From Euryarchaeota archaeon UBA256 (GTDB lineage Archaea > Thermoplasmatota > Poseidoniia > Poseidoniales > Poseidoniaceae), in the NCBI GenBank assembly GCA_002494645.1, contig DACE01000033.1, positions 78,563 through 142,562 on the forward strand: a DNA stretch of 64,000 nucleotides, read 5' to 3'. The translations under genes were made by a program, and so were the position numbers. Numbering within the stretch: position 1 is the first letter of the stretch; each line of letters starts with the position of its first letter. The notes under the pieces are model-generated. The model made no database searches. It was not told the DNA's origin and saw only the letters and a program-made list of their open reading frames with translations. Below are positions 1 to 9,330 of this stretch, piece by piece.

Positions 1-732
1 AAAGCAGCCAAAGCCGTCAAAGCAGCGAAACCGGCCAAAGCAGCGAAAGCCCGTCCAATCAGTCTCGCCGATGATTACGAACTTGCGTCAAGCATGAACC
101 GTCGAATATCGTGGTTGGTCAACTTCATTGTTAACTTCGGCGTCCTCTTTGCTGCGATCTTTATTGCGGCGAGTGATACTGGTGTCATCACAACCATTCT
201 CTTCGCCACCAGTGGTGCCATCATCATCATCAACATCATCTTCATTCCGATGAAGTTCAGTCGGAACATGGGTCAATTTGTGTCGCGTACCAAATTCGTA
301 CGTGGCGATGGTACAAATCCCTTCTTCCTTCATGGGATTCTCGTCAATTCCACCGGCCTAGCCTCATTGATTGGTATCATTTTCATCGCAACACAATTCC
401 AAAAATTAACCGATACTGACAACACGAGTGCAATTATTCTCTTTTCGATGGGCACCATCTTTGTAATTATCTGGTTCATTGACCGATTTCTTCGAAACGG
501 TAGTGAAATGGGCCAAGGACTCTTTGATTTAATGTTCAAAGCATATCTTGTCAAATATGTCCCAACGGAAGATGAAAAAGCCACTGGTGTCTGGGCACGT
601 CTTGAGAACATGGGCAACTTTGGTGACCAGCTAATGAAGCGTACAGAAGACCGTAAGGCCAAGAAGGTAGCTCAAAAAGTATCAAAGGATTCAGCTAAGG
701 ATGCAGAAACCAATTCGGAAGAAACGGACTAA
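1..732 (+). CDS. Four-TM membrane protein with Ala/Lys-rich N-terminal tail (5' partial)
   Basis: The reading frame is open from the first base, so the true start lies upstream; the first in-frame ATG is at 94. The visible N-terminus is a low-complexity Ala/Lys tail (KAAKAVKAAKPAKAAKA), followed by about 210 residues with four hydrophobic segments, then a charged C-terminal tail rich in Lys, Asp and Glu. No catalytic motif was recognised. The Lys/Ala stretch resembles histone-H1-like or other nucleic-acid- or lipid-contacting tails, but that is only resemblance. The alpha/beta hydrolase gene follows 26 bases downstream on the same strand, so the two may be cotranscribed. Function unknown. Confidence 0.7.
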   Translation, partial: KAAKAVKAAKPAKAAKARPISLADDYELASSMNRRISWLVNFIVNFGVLFAAIFIAASDTGVITTILFATSGAIIIINIIFIPMKFSRNMGQFVSRTKFVRGDGTNPFFLHGILVNSTGLASLIGIIFIATQFQKLTDTDNTSAIILFSMGTIFVIIWFIDRFLRNGSEMGQGLFDLMFKAYLVKYVPTEDEKATGVWARLENMGNFGDQLMKRTEDRKAKKVAQKVSKDSAKDAETNSEETD

Positions 733-758
733 GATATAGCACCTGTGAGGCATAACCC

Positions 759-1760
759 ATGCTTGACACACTGCGTCGTCGTAACCACGTTTTACCACTC
801 CTTGTTCTACTAACTGGTTTGAGCCTCACATGGCTGTCATTCAATGTCAACTTACTCCTTTTTTGGTTGCTTTTCACCCTAACTATTTCCTTATGTTATC
901 TTGAAGTCGTAACGCAATGGAGTTTCCGTGCACCAAGAAGACGAAAACCGCCACTCGAAGACTCAATGTGGACAAAAATACATCACCGCGTCTCCGATCA
1001 ACTCATGGTAAGCCACCATATTCTTCAAAACCCTACTGGCAGAACAGTTTTCATCTGTCACGGCTGGACATCCGGTTCACAACGAATGGTTGGAAGGGCT
1101 CAATTATTCCTTGAAGAGGGATGGAATGTCATCTTGATCGACCTGCCTGGCCACGGCGAGTCCGAATCAATACCAAAGTGGAACGCTGAATTGAGTTCTA
1201 CCCTCATTATTGAGGTTCTCAACCATCTTCATACCTCGCATAAAGAATTATTCGGAAATCCCTTCCTCATCTTCGGCCACAGCATGGGCGGTTTTATCTC
1301 CTTGCGTTTGAGTCACCGCAGAGAAGAATTGTCCATGCATACTGATTTGTGTGGATGGATTGCAGAATCTCCAATGACCGGATATTCTGAAATATTTGAT
1401 GAAACGTGTCAAATCCTTCGAATACCCACCATCCTTCGACCTATTGTATTGAAGAAAACTATGCGCCATTTCAACGCACTTAATCCAAGCACTGACGACC
1501 TTTCTTCACTTACCGATGTAGACTGCCCCGCATGGGGCCAGTATACCGAACCTACTCTGCTTGTTCAGGCCGACCCCGATGAGCGCTTGGGAGAGTCCCA
1601 TTATTTGCGCTTGCAACATGTAATGGCGTCAAACCAACCAGGCTTGCTTAGATCAGTAATGATGGATGATTTAGCACACTCAGGAGAATCAAATCATATC
1701 CGAAGGGATGAAGTCATACGAAATTGGCTTGATGACGTATTCGGTCATTCTTCGGCTTGA
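759..1760 (+). CDS. Membrane-anchored alpha/beta hydrolase
   Basis: A 333-residue protein with two hydrophobic segments in the first 50 residues and an alpha/beta-hydrolase domain behind them. The oxyanion region HGWTSGSQ, the stretch DLPGHGES and the nucleophile elbow GHSMGG (Ser about residue 175) are visible. Likely acid and base are the Asp in QADPDE and the His in DDLAHSGE near the C-terminus. This arrangement fits the monoacylglycerol-lipase or esterase-like branch, but substrate cannot be told from sequence. The membrane anchor places it at the cytoplasmic membrane. Its 3' end overlaps the convergent CNNM gene by 16 bases. Confidence 0.85.
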   Translation: MLDTLRRRNHVLPLLVLLTGLSLTWLSFNVNLLLFWLLFTLTISLCYLEVVTQWSFRAPRRRKPPLEDSMWTKIHHRVSDQLMVSHHILQNPTGRTVFICHGWTSGSQRMVGRAQLFLEEGWNVILIDLPGHGESESIPKWNAELSSTLIIEVLNHLHTSHKELFGNPFLIFGHSMGGFISLRLSHRREELSMHTDLCGWIAESPMTGYSEIFDETCQILRIPTILRPIVLKKTMRHFNALNPSTDDLSSLTDVDCPAWGQYTEPTLLVQADPDERLGESHYLRLQHVMASNQPGLLRSVMMDDLAHSGESNHIRRDEVIRNWLDDVFGHSSA

Positions 1761-2830
1761 GATGCCTGTTCCCGTGCTAATTCCCGCATGTCTTCCACTT
1801 CATCCAGTTCATCTACAATTTCCTTTCCGAGTAATGTCTCCATTACATCTTCCATCGTGATGATACCTGAAGTACCTCCAAATTCATCTTTAACGAGTGC
1901 GAATTGTTGCTTATTGGTTAAAAAGAGGTCCAAAGCGTCCTCAATTGTCTTTCCCATTTGAATGGTGATGATTGGTTTCATGATGTCGCTAAGTGTAGTG
2001 GTCCATTCATCCCTGCTTGCAGCCATGAGGATTTCTGAACGTAATACTAGCCCATGTACATTGTCAATACTCTCTTCGAACACAGGTATACGGGAAAATC
2101 GAAGAATATTATGTTCATCAAGAATCTCCTTGATGGTGGAATTCATATCAAATGAGGATACGACTACACGTGGTGTCATTTCATTTTCCACATGAATATC
2201 TCTCAACTTCAGCAGGTTGTGAATCACTGTTTCTTCTGAAGTTTCAAGGGCACCACCAAGTTCGCCGAGATCGGCCATCGCAGCCAAATCATCTCTTGTC
2301 ACCGTCGAGTGACTTCCTTCAGGCAAGATTGATTTTAACATCTGTATGGGGACGGTCAAAAATACCAAGGATTTGGTCATGAGGGTTAGAACATAGGCAG
2401 TTGGTGTGCTCAAACGCTTCCAATATGCAGAACCTAGCGTCTTAGGGATGATTTCAGAAAGGAAGAGGACAGCCAACGTCAAGACGAACGAGGCAACTGT
2501 GAGGACATCATCGCCCCAGATCCTTTGTACTTGAGAACCAACTCCCGCAGCGCCCATCGTATGGGCAACGGTGTTGAGTGTGAGAATTGCGGTCAGTGCG
2601 CGAACGGAGTCATCGTCTTTCAGATGCTCCCACATCACACCTGTTTTTTTGCCATCTTTAAGCAATAAACTCACATGAGTTTGAGGCATTGATAGGACAA
2701 CAGCCTCCAAGATTGAGCAGATGAAGGAGACACCGAGTGCCAACGATATGTAGAACAATAAGAGACGAATATCTCCGTCACCGGTGCTGTCTGTTGCGGT
2801 CACTACCGCTGCCATTGTTGAATAATTCAT
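1745..2830 (-). CDS. CNNM/CorC-type membrane protein with CBS pair
   Basis: This is the DUF21 (CNNM transmembrane) plus CBS-pair architecture. About four hydrophobic segments lie in the N-terminal 180 residues, followed by two CBS motifs (region with EMTPRVVVSSFDMNSTI, and the later GTSGIITMEDVMETLLGKEI). Family members (CorC, HlyC-like, eukaryotic CNNM) are linked to magnesium or other divalent-cation efflux, with the CBS pair sensing nucleotide. The usual C-terminal CorC-HlyC domain is absent or very short. I prefer the ATG at 2830; an in-frame TTG at 2878 would add 16 polar residues and crowd the divergent metG promoter. Confidence 0.88.
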   Translation of the reverse strand: MNYSTMAAVVTATDSTGDGDIRLLLFYISLALGVSFICSILEAVVLSMPQTHVSLLLKDGKKTGVMWEHLKDDDSVRALTAILTLNTVAHTMGAAGVGSQVQRIWGDDVLTVASFVLTLAVLFLSEIIPKTLGSAYWKRLSTPTAYVLTLMTKSLVFLTVPIQMLKSILPEGSHSTVTRDDLAAMADLGELGGALETSEETVIHNLLKLRDIHVENEMTPRVVVSSFDMNSTIKEILDEHNILRFSRIPVFEESIDNVHGLVLRSEILMAASRDEWTTTLSDIMKPIITIQMGKTIEDALDLFLTNKQQFALVKDEFGGTSGIITMEDVMETLLGKEIVDELDEVEDMRELAREQASQAEE

Positions 2831-2893
2831 GGATTTCGAGGGGCCCCTGACCTTTCGGGTGTAGTCCTGTCCACGCAAGGTGGGTTCTTCAAA

Positions 2894-5239
2894 ATGACGC
2901 TTCGTACTAAATCCTCATATCAACTGTTCTGCGAGGGTGAAACTCAAGAAGCCGAGTGGGCTGGAGGGGACGAGGGGAAGGGTTTGTCTGATGAACATGT
3001 CCTCATTTGCGTTGCTTGGCCCTATGCAAACGGGCCGCTTCATCTAGGGCACGTTGCGGGGTGTTATCTCCCACCAGATATTCATTACCGTTTTGAGCGT
3101 GCATTGGGCAATAGGGTATTGATGGTGTCTGGGTCCGATGAACACGGCACGCCAATTACAGTCACTGCTGAACAAAACGGTGTTTCACCACAGGCAGTCG
3201 TTGATGAATATCACGAAATGAATCGTGCTGCTCTCTTAACCTTAGGTTGCGGTTGGGCTAACAACGTCGACTCTCGCGGCATAGAATATGGTGGTGCCCT
3301 CTTCAATAGGACGAGCGACCCTGCTCACAAAAAGAAGGTCCAAGAAAATTTCACAGCCCTTGAAAAAGCCGGATTCTTTGTTCGCGAAACAATGGAACAA
3401 TATTACGAAATTAACCCCGATGGTTCAGGACGTTTTCTTCCAGACCGCTACGTCGAGGGCACATGCCCCGTTTGCCAAGCGGATGGAGCGCGGGGTGACC
3501 AATGCGATGGATGTGGCGCAACGTATGAGTCGGTAGAATTGAATAATCCTGTTTCAAAGATGAACCCAACCTTCAAGGTCGAAATCAGAGAGACTGACCA
3601 CCTTTTTTACAGGCTCGATTTATTCCAAGATGCACTTGAACAACACGCAGAACAGCGTCATCCAGTGTGGAAGGCGAATGTCCGCGCCATGACCAAACAA
3701 TGGCTCGACATGGGGCTTCGGCCACGAGCAGTCACGCGTGACCTTGCATGGGGCATTCCCGTACCCATGGAAGGCAGTGAATGGGATGGTAAATGCATCT
3801 ATGTTTGGTTTGAAGCAGTTCAAGGATACTCAACATGTGCGCAAATATGGGCGGAATTACATGCTGCCCATCACCCACAAGGTGAGCATGCATGGAAGAA
3901 TTGGTGGAATGTTTCAGAAGACGGCACAGAACCAAGGCATCTCTATTTCCTTGGGAAGGATAACATACCGTTCCATACGGTGATATGGCCTGCAATTCTG
4001 ATGGGCCTGAATCAGGTGAATAACGGGAAAACAGCGGAGGACCCAACATCCCTACCTGGCCCTGGCGACTATGCACTCGAATCAAATGTACCCGCGATGG
4101 AGTATCTCATGTTAGCGGGAGGGCAATTTTCCAAATCAAGAAAGCATGCGGTTTGGCTTCCTTCATTTCTTGAGCGTTACGATCCTGACACATTGCGGTA
4201 TTACTTGAGTATCAACATGCCAGAAAATCACGATACGGATTTCAATTGGCCTGACTTCGTAGAAAAAGTCAATTCTGAATTAATTGCTGCTTATGGAAAT
4301 TTCGTCCATCGAGTGCTGACTCTGGGAGCTAAACTTCCACAGTCTCATGACAATCAATCGCCCTTTGAAGCCTACAAGGACCATTCTTCTCTTGACCAGC
4401 ATCGTGCTCATCTCGAAGCATCAATGGGTGAAATTACCTCCTCGCTCCAACGCCACAGATACAAAGAAGCTCTGCGTTCAATTATGAATGTAGCTCAATA
4501 TGGCAATCAAATACTCCAATCTGCGGCCCCCTGGAAACATCTCAAAACACCACAAGAAGGCCATGAAGAAAGTTTAGCGACGTTGGCTTTCTGTTGGAGG
4601 ATTACACGATTTTTGGCAATCACTACACAACCCTTCCTCCCGACAAGTGCACAACGACTGTGGTCTATGTTAGGCTGCGAAGGTCAAGTTGAAGACTGCC
4701 GATGGAACGACGCTCTTGACTGGGAGGCTCCAATGACTTGGTTAGATGGGGAGCCTAAGCCATTATTTGTACGACTTGACCTTGAAGAGATCCTCGCAAT
4801 AGAGCAAGACCTCATCGAACACACCCGTGATGAATCATCGCCTGTCCATGGCGTTAAAGGTGGAAAAAAGAAAGGAGATAAGAAGATGAAAGAAGACATA
4901 GAAGGAATAGAGTATCTCGATTTTGATACCTTCATGAAAGTAGAATTGAGAGTAGGTTCAATCAAAGAAGTCAACGACCATCCCAATGCTGACAAATTAT
5001 ATGTCGTCAACCTTGATGACGGCAGTGGAAACGGTCGAACCATATGCGCTGGCCTCAAACCTTACTATTCCCCCGAAGAAATGGTGGGGAAATCTGTGGT
5101 CTTCGTAGCGAACCTGAAGCCTCGACCACTGCGAGGGGTCTTATCAGAGGGGATGATGCTTGCCGCAGATGACGGAAAAGGTCAGGTAAAACTCATCACG
5201 ATTGATGGGGACATCGAAATCGGTTCAGAAGTGCGTTAA
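2894..5239 (+). CDS. metG: Methionyl-tRNA synthetase with C-terminal tRNA-binding domain
   Basis: Charges tRNA-Met in the cytoplasm. Visible are the HIGH-type motif HLGH after WPYANGP, a zinc knuckle of two CxxC pairs (CPVC and CDGC), the KMSKS-equivalent FSKSR, and a C-terminal Trbp111/EMAP-like domain (from about residue 670: FMKVELRVGSI, HPNADKLYVV). At 781 residues it is full length and includes the dimerising tRNA-binding domain on the same chain. The start is ambiguous: the ATG at 2894 adds 30 residues unlike the family, while a TTG at 2984, preceded by GAGGGG, gives the typical N-terminus just before VLICVAWPYANG. It overlaps the convergent cyclodeaminase gene by 4 bases. Confidence 0.96.
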   Translation: MTLRTKSSYQLFCEGETQEAEWAGGDEGKGLSDEHVLICVAWPYANGPLHLGHVAGCYLPPDIHYRFERALGNRVLMVSGSDEHGTPITVTAEQNGVSPQAVVDEYHEMNRAALLTLGCGWANNVDSRGIEYGGALFNRTSDPAHKKKVQENFTALEKAGFFVRETMEQYYEINPDGSGRFLPDRYVEGTCPVCQADGARGDQCDGCGATYESVELNNPVSKMNPTFKVEIRETDHLFYRLDLFQDALEQHAEQRHPVWKANVRAMTKQWLDMGLRPRAVTRDLAWGIPVPMEGSEWDGKCIYVWFEAVQGYSTCAQIWAELHAAHHPQGEHAWKNWWNVSEDGTEPRHLYFLGKDNIPFHTVIWPAILMGLNQVNNGKTAEDPTSLPGPGDYALESNVPAMEYLMLAGGQFSKSRKHAVWLPSFLERYDPDTLRYYLSINMPENHDTDFNWPDFVEKVNSELIAAYGNFVHRVLTLGAKLPQSHDNQSPFEAYKDHSSLDQHRAHLEASMGEITSSLQRHRYKEALRSIMNVAQYGNQILQSAAPWKHLKTPQEGHEESLATLAFCWRITRFLAITTQPFLPTSAQRLWSMLGCEGQVEDCRWNDALDWEAPMTWLDGEPKPLFVRLDLEEILAIEQDLIEHTRDESSPVHGVKGGKKKGDKKMKEDIEGIEYLDFDTFMKVELRVGSIKEVNDHPNADKLYVVNLDDGSGNGRTICAGLKPYYSPEEMVGKSVVFVANLKPRPLRGVLSEGMMLAADDGKGQVKLITIDGDIEIGSEVR

Positions 5240-5865
5240 TCTTCCATTCGGAGACGTACTTCGTCCATCACTTCTCGGGCTACGGTCCGAATTGTGTCCT
5301 TGATCATTGATAGTCTTTCACGGAGTTCTGTGCCCATTCCATCAGGAAGGGATTGGAGATTAATCTCCACATTGAATATTGCACCTTTGGCGGCTGCACT
5401 GGCAAGTAGACTCGCAACACCTACGTCGGTGACCGCATTTGCATTACCAAATTTAGCGAGTGCAGGTAAGTTCTGCAAGAGAATCATAGCGTGTTGTGCT
5501 GTTTCAAATGGGATTTCTGCTGCACGCAAAGTCGTTTGCCTGATCGCATCCCTGCGGACTTGCTTCTCTTCTTCAGATTGTTTTGGCATGGAGTAACATG
5601 CCATGACATCATCGAACGCTTCACTGTCCGCCTGAGCCAACTCACCGCTACGATTCAGCAGTGGTATGGCAAGGAGTTGTGTCGCTTCTGCATAATCCCA
5701 TCCATCCTTCCATTTATCACGCCCCAATGTGAGGTCGCATACCATAATGGACAAAGCTGAGGCTTGACCAAGTGCTACTGCAGCTGCTGTCCCACCCCCT
5801 GGAGTCGGTGATGAGGATGCAAGAGCAGCTTGGTACTCGCGTAATGTCATGTCCATCCAATTCAT
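5236..5865 (-). CDS. Formiminotetrahydrofolate cyclodeaminase
   Basis: 209 residues matching the stand-alone cyclodeaminase family (the C-terminal half of eukaryotic FTCD, also called FchA-like). The N-terminal signature SPTPGGGTAAAVALGQASALS is the family's folate-site loop. It would convert 5-formimino-tetrahydrofolate to 5,10-methenyl-tetrahydrofolate and ammonia, the last step in salvaging the histidine-derived one-carbon unit. The ATG at 5865 overlaps the stop codon of the formiminotransferase gene (ATGA) and is preceded by GGAGAGGTGA, so the two are translationally coupled. A methenyl-tetrahydrofolate cyclohydrolase role is the alternative, but the neighbour favours cyclodeaminase. Confidence 0.93.
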   Translation of the reverse strand: MNWMDMTLREYQAALASSSPTPGGGTAAAVALGQASALSIMVCDLTLGRDKWKDGWDYAEATQLLAIPLLNRSGELAQADSEAFDDVMACYSMPKQSEEEKQVRRDAIRQTTLRAAEIPFETAQHAMILLQNLPALAKFGNANAVTDVGVASLLASAAAKGAIFNVEINLQSLPDGMGTELRERLSMIKDTIRTVAREVMDEVRLRMED

Positions 5866-6908
5866 TCACTCACCTCTCCACGAAGTGCCCACTCAATAAT
5901 CCCCTTTCGGGGATCGAAATGATGTCGTTCATTGAGCCCAAGTCCCTCGATTGCAGCCTCGACCAGGCGCTCCTCCTCTGATTCCTCGGGAGAAAAATAC
6001 GCCCCTGATTGAAGCATAGCGCTGAGGGGGACAAGTCCTACAATCTCACTTCCGATAACATCGACATTGTGGTCGTTTGCAACACTCTTGCAGGCCATGT
6101 ATGCGAGGTGCAATGGGCACTGGCTCACGTCCCGGAGATTCATCGAAACTTGACTAATACCGAGTTCCTCCAACATAACGCCCATGCCTTGTACCATCGG
6201 TAACATACCATTTGTCCGAATCTTCACGCCAGCATCAGACTTCAGAAGTCGGCCGCTGCTTCGTACAATCGAACCTATCTTCTTGGCTGTTTTAGCGTCC
6301 GTTTCATCTATGTTTACATTGTATGCAACCAAAATAGAACGAGCACCGATGGTGATACCTCCGGATTTTGATGCCATCTCAGTCCATTCAATTGAACCAG
6401 CATCAGGGAAACGCGTGGAGTCGCTGTGCGGTGATTCTTTGCCCGTTAATCGCGCTTCAAGACCTTCGTATTCTCCTTTCCTCAATGCCGATAATAGGAA
6501 TCTATCATCATGAGTTGCGGCTGCACCATAGAGGAAAAGTGGGACCTCTTTTACCTTTGAAACTTCATCCATTGTCTGACGGGCGAGACTGGCAGCCTCA
6601 TCCATTGTCACATCACGAAGTGGGACAAATGGGCATACATCTACGACGCCTAAGCGTGGATGCTCCCCCTTGTGAGTGCGCATGTCAAGTTCATCTATAC
6701 TCTTGAGAATGAGTGCCAATGCGCCCTTCATCACTGGCTCTGGTTCACCTGCAAAGGTAATGACAGTTCTATTGTAATCATGATCAGGTTCCACACCCAA
6801 AACAGTACAACCGTCAATTGCACGAACTGCATCTACGATTCGTTCAACTGCTTCAAGATCGCGCCCTTCGGAAATATTAGGGACGCACTCCACCAGTGGC
6901 TTCTTCAT
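5862..6908 (-). CDS. Glutamate formiminotransferase
   Basis: Transfers the formimino group of N-formimino-L-glutamate to tetrahydrofolate, releasing glutamate; cytoplasmic. The N-terminus after the chosen ATG (KPLVECVPNISEGR) is the family signature, and the stretches TVITFAGEPEPV and HPRLGVVDVCPFVPL are also characteristic. A TTG at 6962 would add 18 atypical residues and overlap the stop of the PAN gene by 4 bases; I chose ATG 6908 because it restores the family's normal N-terminus. With the cyclodeaminase it forms a split version of the bifunctional FTCD of animals. The substrate is supplied by HutI, encoded elsewhere in this window. Confidence 0.94.
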   Translation of the reverse strand: MKKPLVECVPNISEGRDLEAVERIVDAVRAIDGCTVLGVEPDHDYNRTVITFAGEPEPVMKGALALILKSIDELDMRTHKGEHPRLGVVDVCPFVPLRDVTMDEAASLARQTMDEVSKVKEVPLFLYGAAATHDDRFLLSALRKGEYEGLEARLTGKESPHSDSTRFPDAGSIEWTEMASKSGGITIGARSILVAYNVNIDETDAKTAKKIGSIVRSSGRLLKSDAGVKIRTNGMLPMVQGMGVMLEELGISQVSMNLRDVSQCPLHLAYMACKSVANDHNVDVIGSEIVGLVPLSAMLQSGAYFSPEESEEERLVEAAIEGLGLNERHHFDPRKGIIEWALRGEVSE

Positions 6909-6958
6909 GAAGCCGTTGCATTGCAAGCAGTCTTTGAATGTTCGTTGAACAAGCGCGC

Positions 6959-8179
6959 TCAAGAATACAAAGCTTCTGGAGATCGTATGCTTGTTCCTTG
7001 ACTGCGCTTTTTATCCAACCGGCCCACGGCATTCAATACATCACTTTGAGTAACAGTGTTTCTGCCGTCTCGAATTGCAATCATTCCAGATTCAACACAT
7101 GTCGCCTTAAGTTCTGCACCGGAGTACCCCTTGGTTCGTTCAACGATGCGCTGAATATTGATTTTCTTCGTGTTCATGGATTTGAGGTGTACCTTGAGGA
7201 TTGATTTTCTGGCATCATCATCAGGAATTGGTATTTCAATGACACGATCAAAGCGACCAGGGCGCAGTAATGCATCATCGAGAATGTCCGGGCGATTAGT
7301 TGCTGCAATAATCTTCACATCTTGTAGGGCATCAAATCCGTCGAGTTCTGCAAGCAATTGCATCAAGGTACGTTGAACTTCCCTGTCGCCGCTTGTTGAG
7401 CCATCCAAACGCTTGGCTCCGATTGCGTCTATTTCATCAAGGAAAATGACGCTTGGTGATTTTTCCTTAGCCAATGAAAAGAGTTCTCTGACCATCCTAC
7501 CACCTTCGCCAATGTATTTTTGGGCAAGTTCGCTTCCTACCATTCGGATGAAGGTCGCCTCAGTATGATTTGCGACGGCCTTTGCGAGCAGTGTTTTTCC
7601 ACAACCGGGCGGTCCAACGAGAAGGACGCCTTTCGGAGGGACAATACCTACCTTTTCGAAGAGTTCAGGTTTCAAAAGGGGCAGCTCAATGGCTTCTCGG
7701 ACAGATTCAACTTGTTCGTCCAAGCCTGCTACATCTTCATATGATATGCTTGGCTTTTCGGTCATTTCAGCTCCGCTAACCATCGGATCCCAGGCTTCGT
7801 GGAGTATCTCGATGACTGAAAGACTGTCTTGATTAAGTGCCACACGAGTGCCAGGTTTCAATCTGTCAGGGTCCAATCGTTGATTGAGCGATACTTGGAA
7901 TACGGTGCCGTTAGATGAACGGACAATGGCGCGCTCATGGTCAAGAACATCTTGGAGGTGGCCAATAATCAACGGTGGCATTTTGAGGAGGTTGACGTTT
8001 TCATCAAGCCGTTCAACCTTTTTCCTTAGGGTGCGAATTTCAGCCTCAAGCGTAGTTCGTTCATTGATAAGTTGTTGTGAATCGTCACGTAATTTAGCAT
8101 AGGCTTCTTCCAACTCTTTGAGATCATCATCAGATGAATTCGGCATGCCAGCGTCGTTTCGTTCAACCTCAGTCCCCAT
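6959..8179 (-). CDS. pan: Proteasome-activating nucleotidase (PAN)
   Basis: The AAA+ unfoldase that docks on the archaeal 20S proteasome and feeds it substrate. In order: N-terminal coiled coil (about residues 15-70), an OB domain, then the ATPase with Walker A GPPGCGKT (about 189-196), Walker [12 protein letters not shown] and the arginine-containing stretch [11 protein letters not shown]. The last three residues are Leu-Tyr-Ser, an HbYX motif known to open the 20S gate. ATG 8179 is preceded by a GGTGTGAT Shine-Dalgarno-like stretch; a TTG at 8197 is possible. Formiminotransferase and cyclodeaminase genes follow on the same strand. No proteasome core genes are in the window. Confidence 0.96.
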   Translation of the reverse strand: MGTEVERNDAGMPNSSDDDLKELEEAYAKLRDDSQQLINERTTLEAEIRTLRKKVERLDENVNLLKMPPLIIGHLQDVLDHERAIVRSSNGTVFQVSLNQRLDPDRLKPGTRVALNQDSLSVIEILHEAWDPMVSGAEMTEKPSISYEDVAGLDEQVESVREAIELPLLKPELFEKVGIVPPKGVLLVGPPGCGKTLLAKAVANHTEATFIRMVGSELAQKYIGEGGRMVRELFSLAKEKSPSVIFLDEIDAIGAKRLDGSTSGDREVQRTLMQLLAELDGFDALQDVKIIAATNRPDILDDALLRPGRFDRVIEIPIPDDDARKSILKVHLKSMNTKKINIQRIVERTKGYSGAELKATCVESGMIAIRDGRNTVTQSDVLNAVGRLDKKRSQGTSIRSPEALYS

Positions 8180-8285
8180 AGCAATCACACCTACCAAACG
8201 CCAACCATCTATGAACTCATTGATTCATTGTGGTTGTGGGTGAACAATCAAAGGGTTCAAAGACAGTCCCCAGCCTTTGCCTCAT

Positions 8286-8768
8286 ATGGGTGAATGTGAA
8301 TTATGTGGTGCGGTGAAAGTTGGAGTACGAAGTGTCCGTACGGGAAAAACCGAGGTCACCGCCTGCACCAAGTGTGTTGACCGGATGAATCTCATGCCTA
8401 AATCAGAAGCCCCTGGTTTGGTACAAGCACGCAGGAGTTCAAATCGGTCTGTTCAAAGGCCAAGAAAAAACGATATTATGACGCGTACTGAAAAGGACTT
8501 AGCAGATGATTTTTCCCAACGGATTGTAGCGGCACGGAAGGAACGAAATTGGTCCCAGCAGCAATTGGCAAAACGAATGGCTGAAACAGCGAACATCATC
8601 AAGGCTGCAGAAAGTGGAAAACGACCGACAGATTCAGTCATTCGGAAATTTGAGCGAACACTCTCAATCAAGTTGATGGTTGAACATACTCCCAACGAAA
8701 CCAGGCAGGTCAGGTCAGGCCCGTCACGTGGAATGACCTTTGGCGATTACCTCAATGATTCGAGGTGA
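8286..8768 (+). CDS. MBF1-like transcription factor (zinc ribbon + HTH)
   Basis: Resembles archaeal multiprotein bridging factor 1. A zinc ribbon sits at the N-terminus (CELCG and CTKC, spaced about 23 residues), followed by a basic linker and a Cro/C1-type helix-turn-helix (about residues 70-130, with QRIVAARKERNWSQQQLAKR). MBF1 proteins contact the basal transcription or translation machinery. The ATG at 8286 begins MGECELCG; a TTG three codons earlier is the only alternative. It is divergent from PAN, with about 105 bases between the two starts, and its 3' end overlaps the start of the tsr3 gene. Confidence 0.9.
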   Translation: MGECELCGAVKVGVRSVRTGKTEVTACTKCVDRMNLMPKSEAPGLVQARRSSNRSVQRPRKNDIMTRTEKDLADDFSQRIVAARKERNWSQQQLAKRMAETANIIKAAESGKRPTDSVIRKFERTLSIKLMVEHTPNETRQVRSGPSRGMTFGDYLNDSR

Positions 8769-9330
8769 TGTATTGAAACCAATTGCAGTCCACGCTATTT
8801 GGCTTGCACAAGACGACCCTAAGAAAAACACTGCAGTCCTTTCCAGTAAACGAGGGGACCTTAAACTTCACAAGAACTTGAGGACACTACCTCGAAAAGG
8901 CATCATTCTTGAACCCCTTTGTGGTAAAGTATTCGGTCCAGAAGATCATGGATTGTTGACCGTTCAATACGGCTCCCTCGTAGGATTAGACTGCAGTTGG
9001 GCACAAATTGAATCAAGTGTTGAAACAGTTATGAAGCGAACTCGCCTTCAACCGCGTATGTTGCCCCTTCTTTTAGCAGCAAATCCTGTTAATTGGGGCA
9101 AACCAGGCCGCCTCACAACGGCTGAAGCTCTTGCAGCTGCCCTCTACATGGCTGGCAGGGGCGATCAAGCGAGAGACATATTAGGTGCATTTCGATGGGG
9201 CACTCGTTTTTTTGAATTGAATCAAGAACCACTCGATGCTTATGCAACGGCCAAAACTAGCGAGGAATTGGTCAATCTTCAATTTGATTTTTTTGACATT
9301 GATCGCGACCTTGTCGGAGCTGATGATTGA
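8755..9330 (+). CDS. tsr3: 16S rRNA aminocarboxypropyltransferase Tsr3
   Basis: Belongs to the Tsr3/DUF367 family, which transfers the 3-amino-3-carboxypropyl group from S-adenosylmethionine to a hypermodified base of small-subunit rRNA. Family stretches seen are LDCSWA, LPLLLAANPVNWGKPGRL and the helix TTAEALAAALYMAGR followed by FRWG. The length of about 190 residues is normal for archaea. ATG 8755 lies inside the end of the MBF1 gene; a TTG at 8772 just after GAGGTGAT would also give a normal N-terminus (KPIAVHAIWLAQDD). It runs straight into fdhD through TGATG. Confidence 0.93.
   Translation: MIRGDVLKPIAVHAIWLAQDDPKKNTAVLSSKRGDLKLHKNLRTLPRKGIILEPLCGKVFGPEDHGLLTVQYGSLVGLDCSWAQIESSVETVMKRTRLQPRMLPLLLAANPVNWGKPGRLTTAEALAAALYMAGRGDQARDILGAFRWGTRFFELNQEPLDAYATAKTSEELVNLQFDFFDIDRDLVGADD

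Noticed and set aside
88..333. 81-codon open frame on the minus strand with Asp-rich translation
   Set aside because: It is the shadow of the hydrophobic plus-strand frame at 1-732; no ribosome site and unnatural composition.
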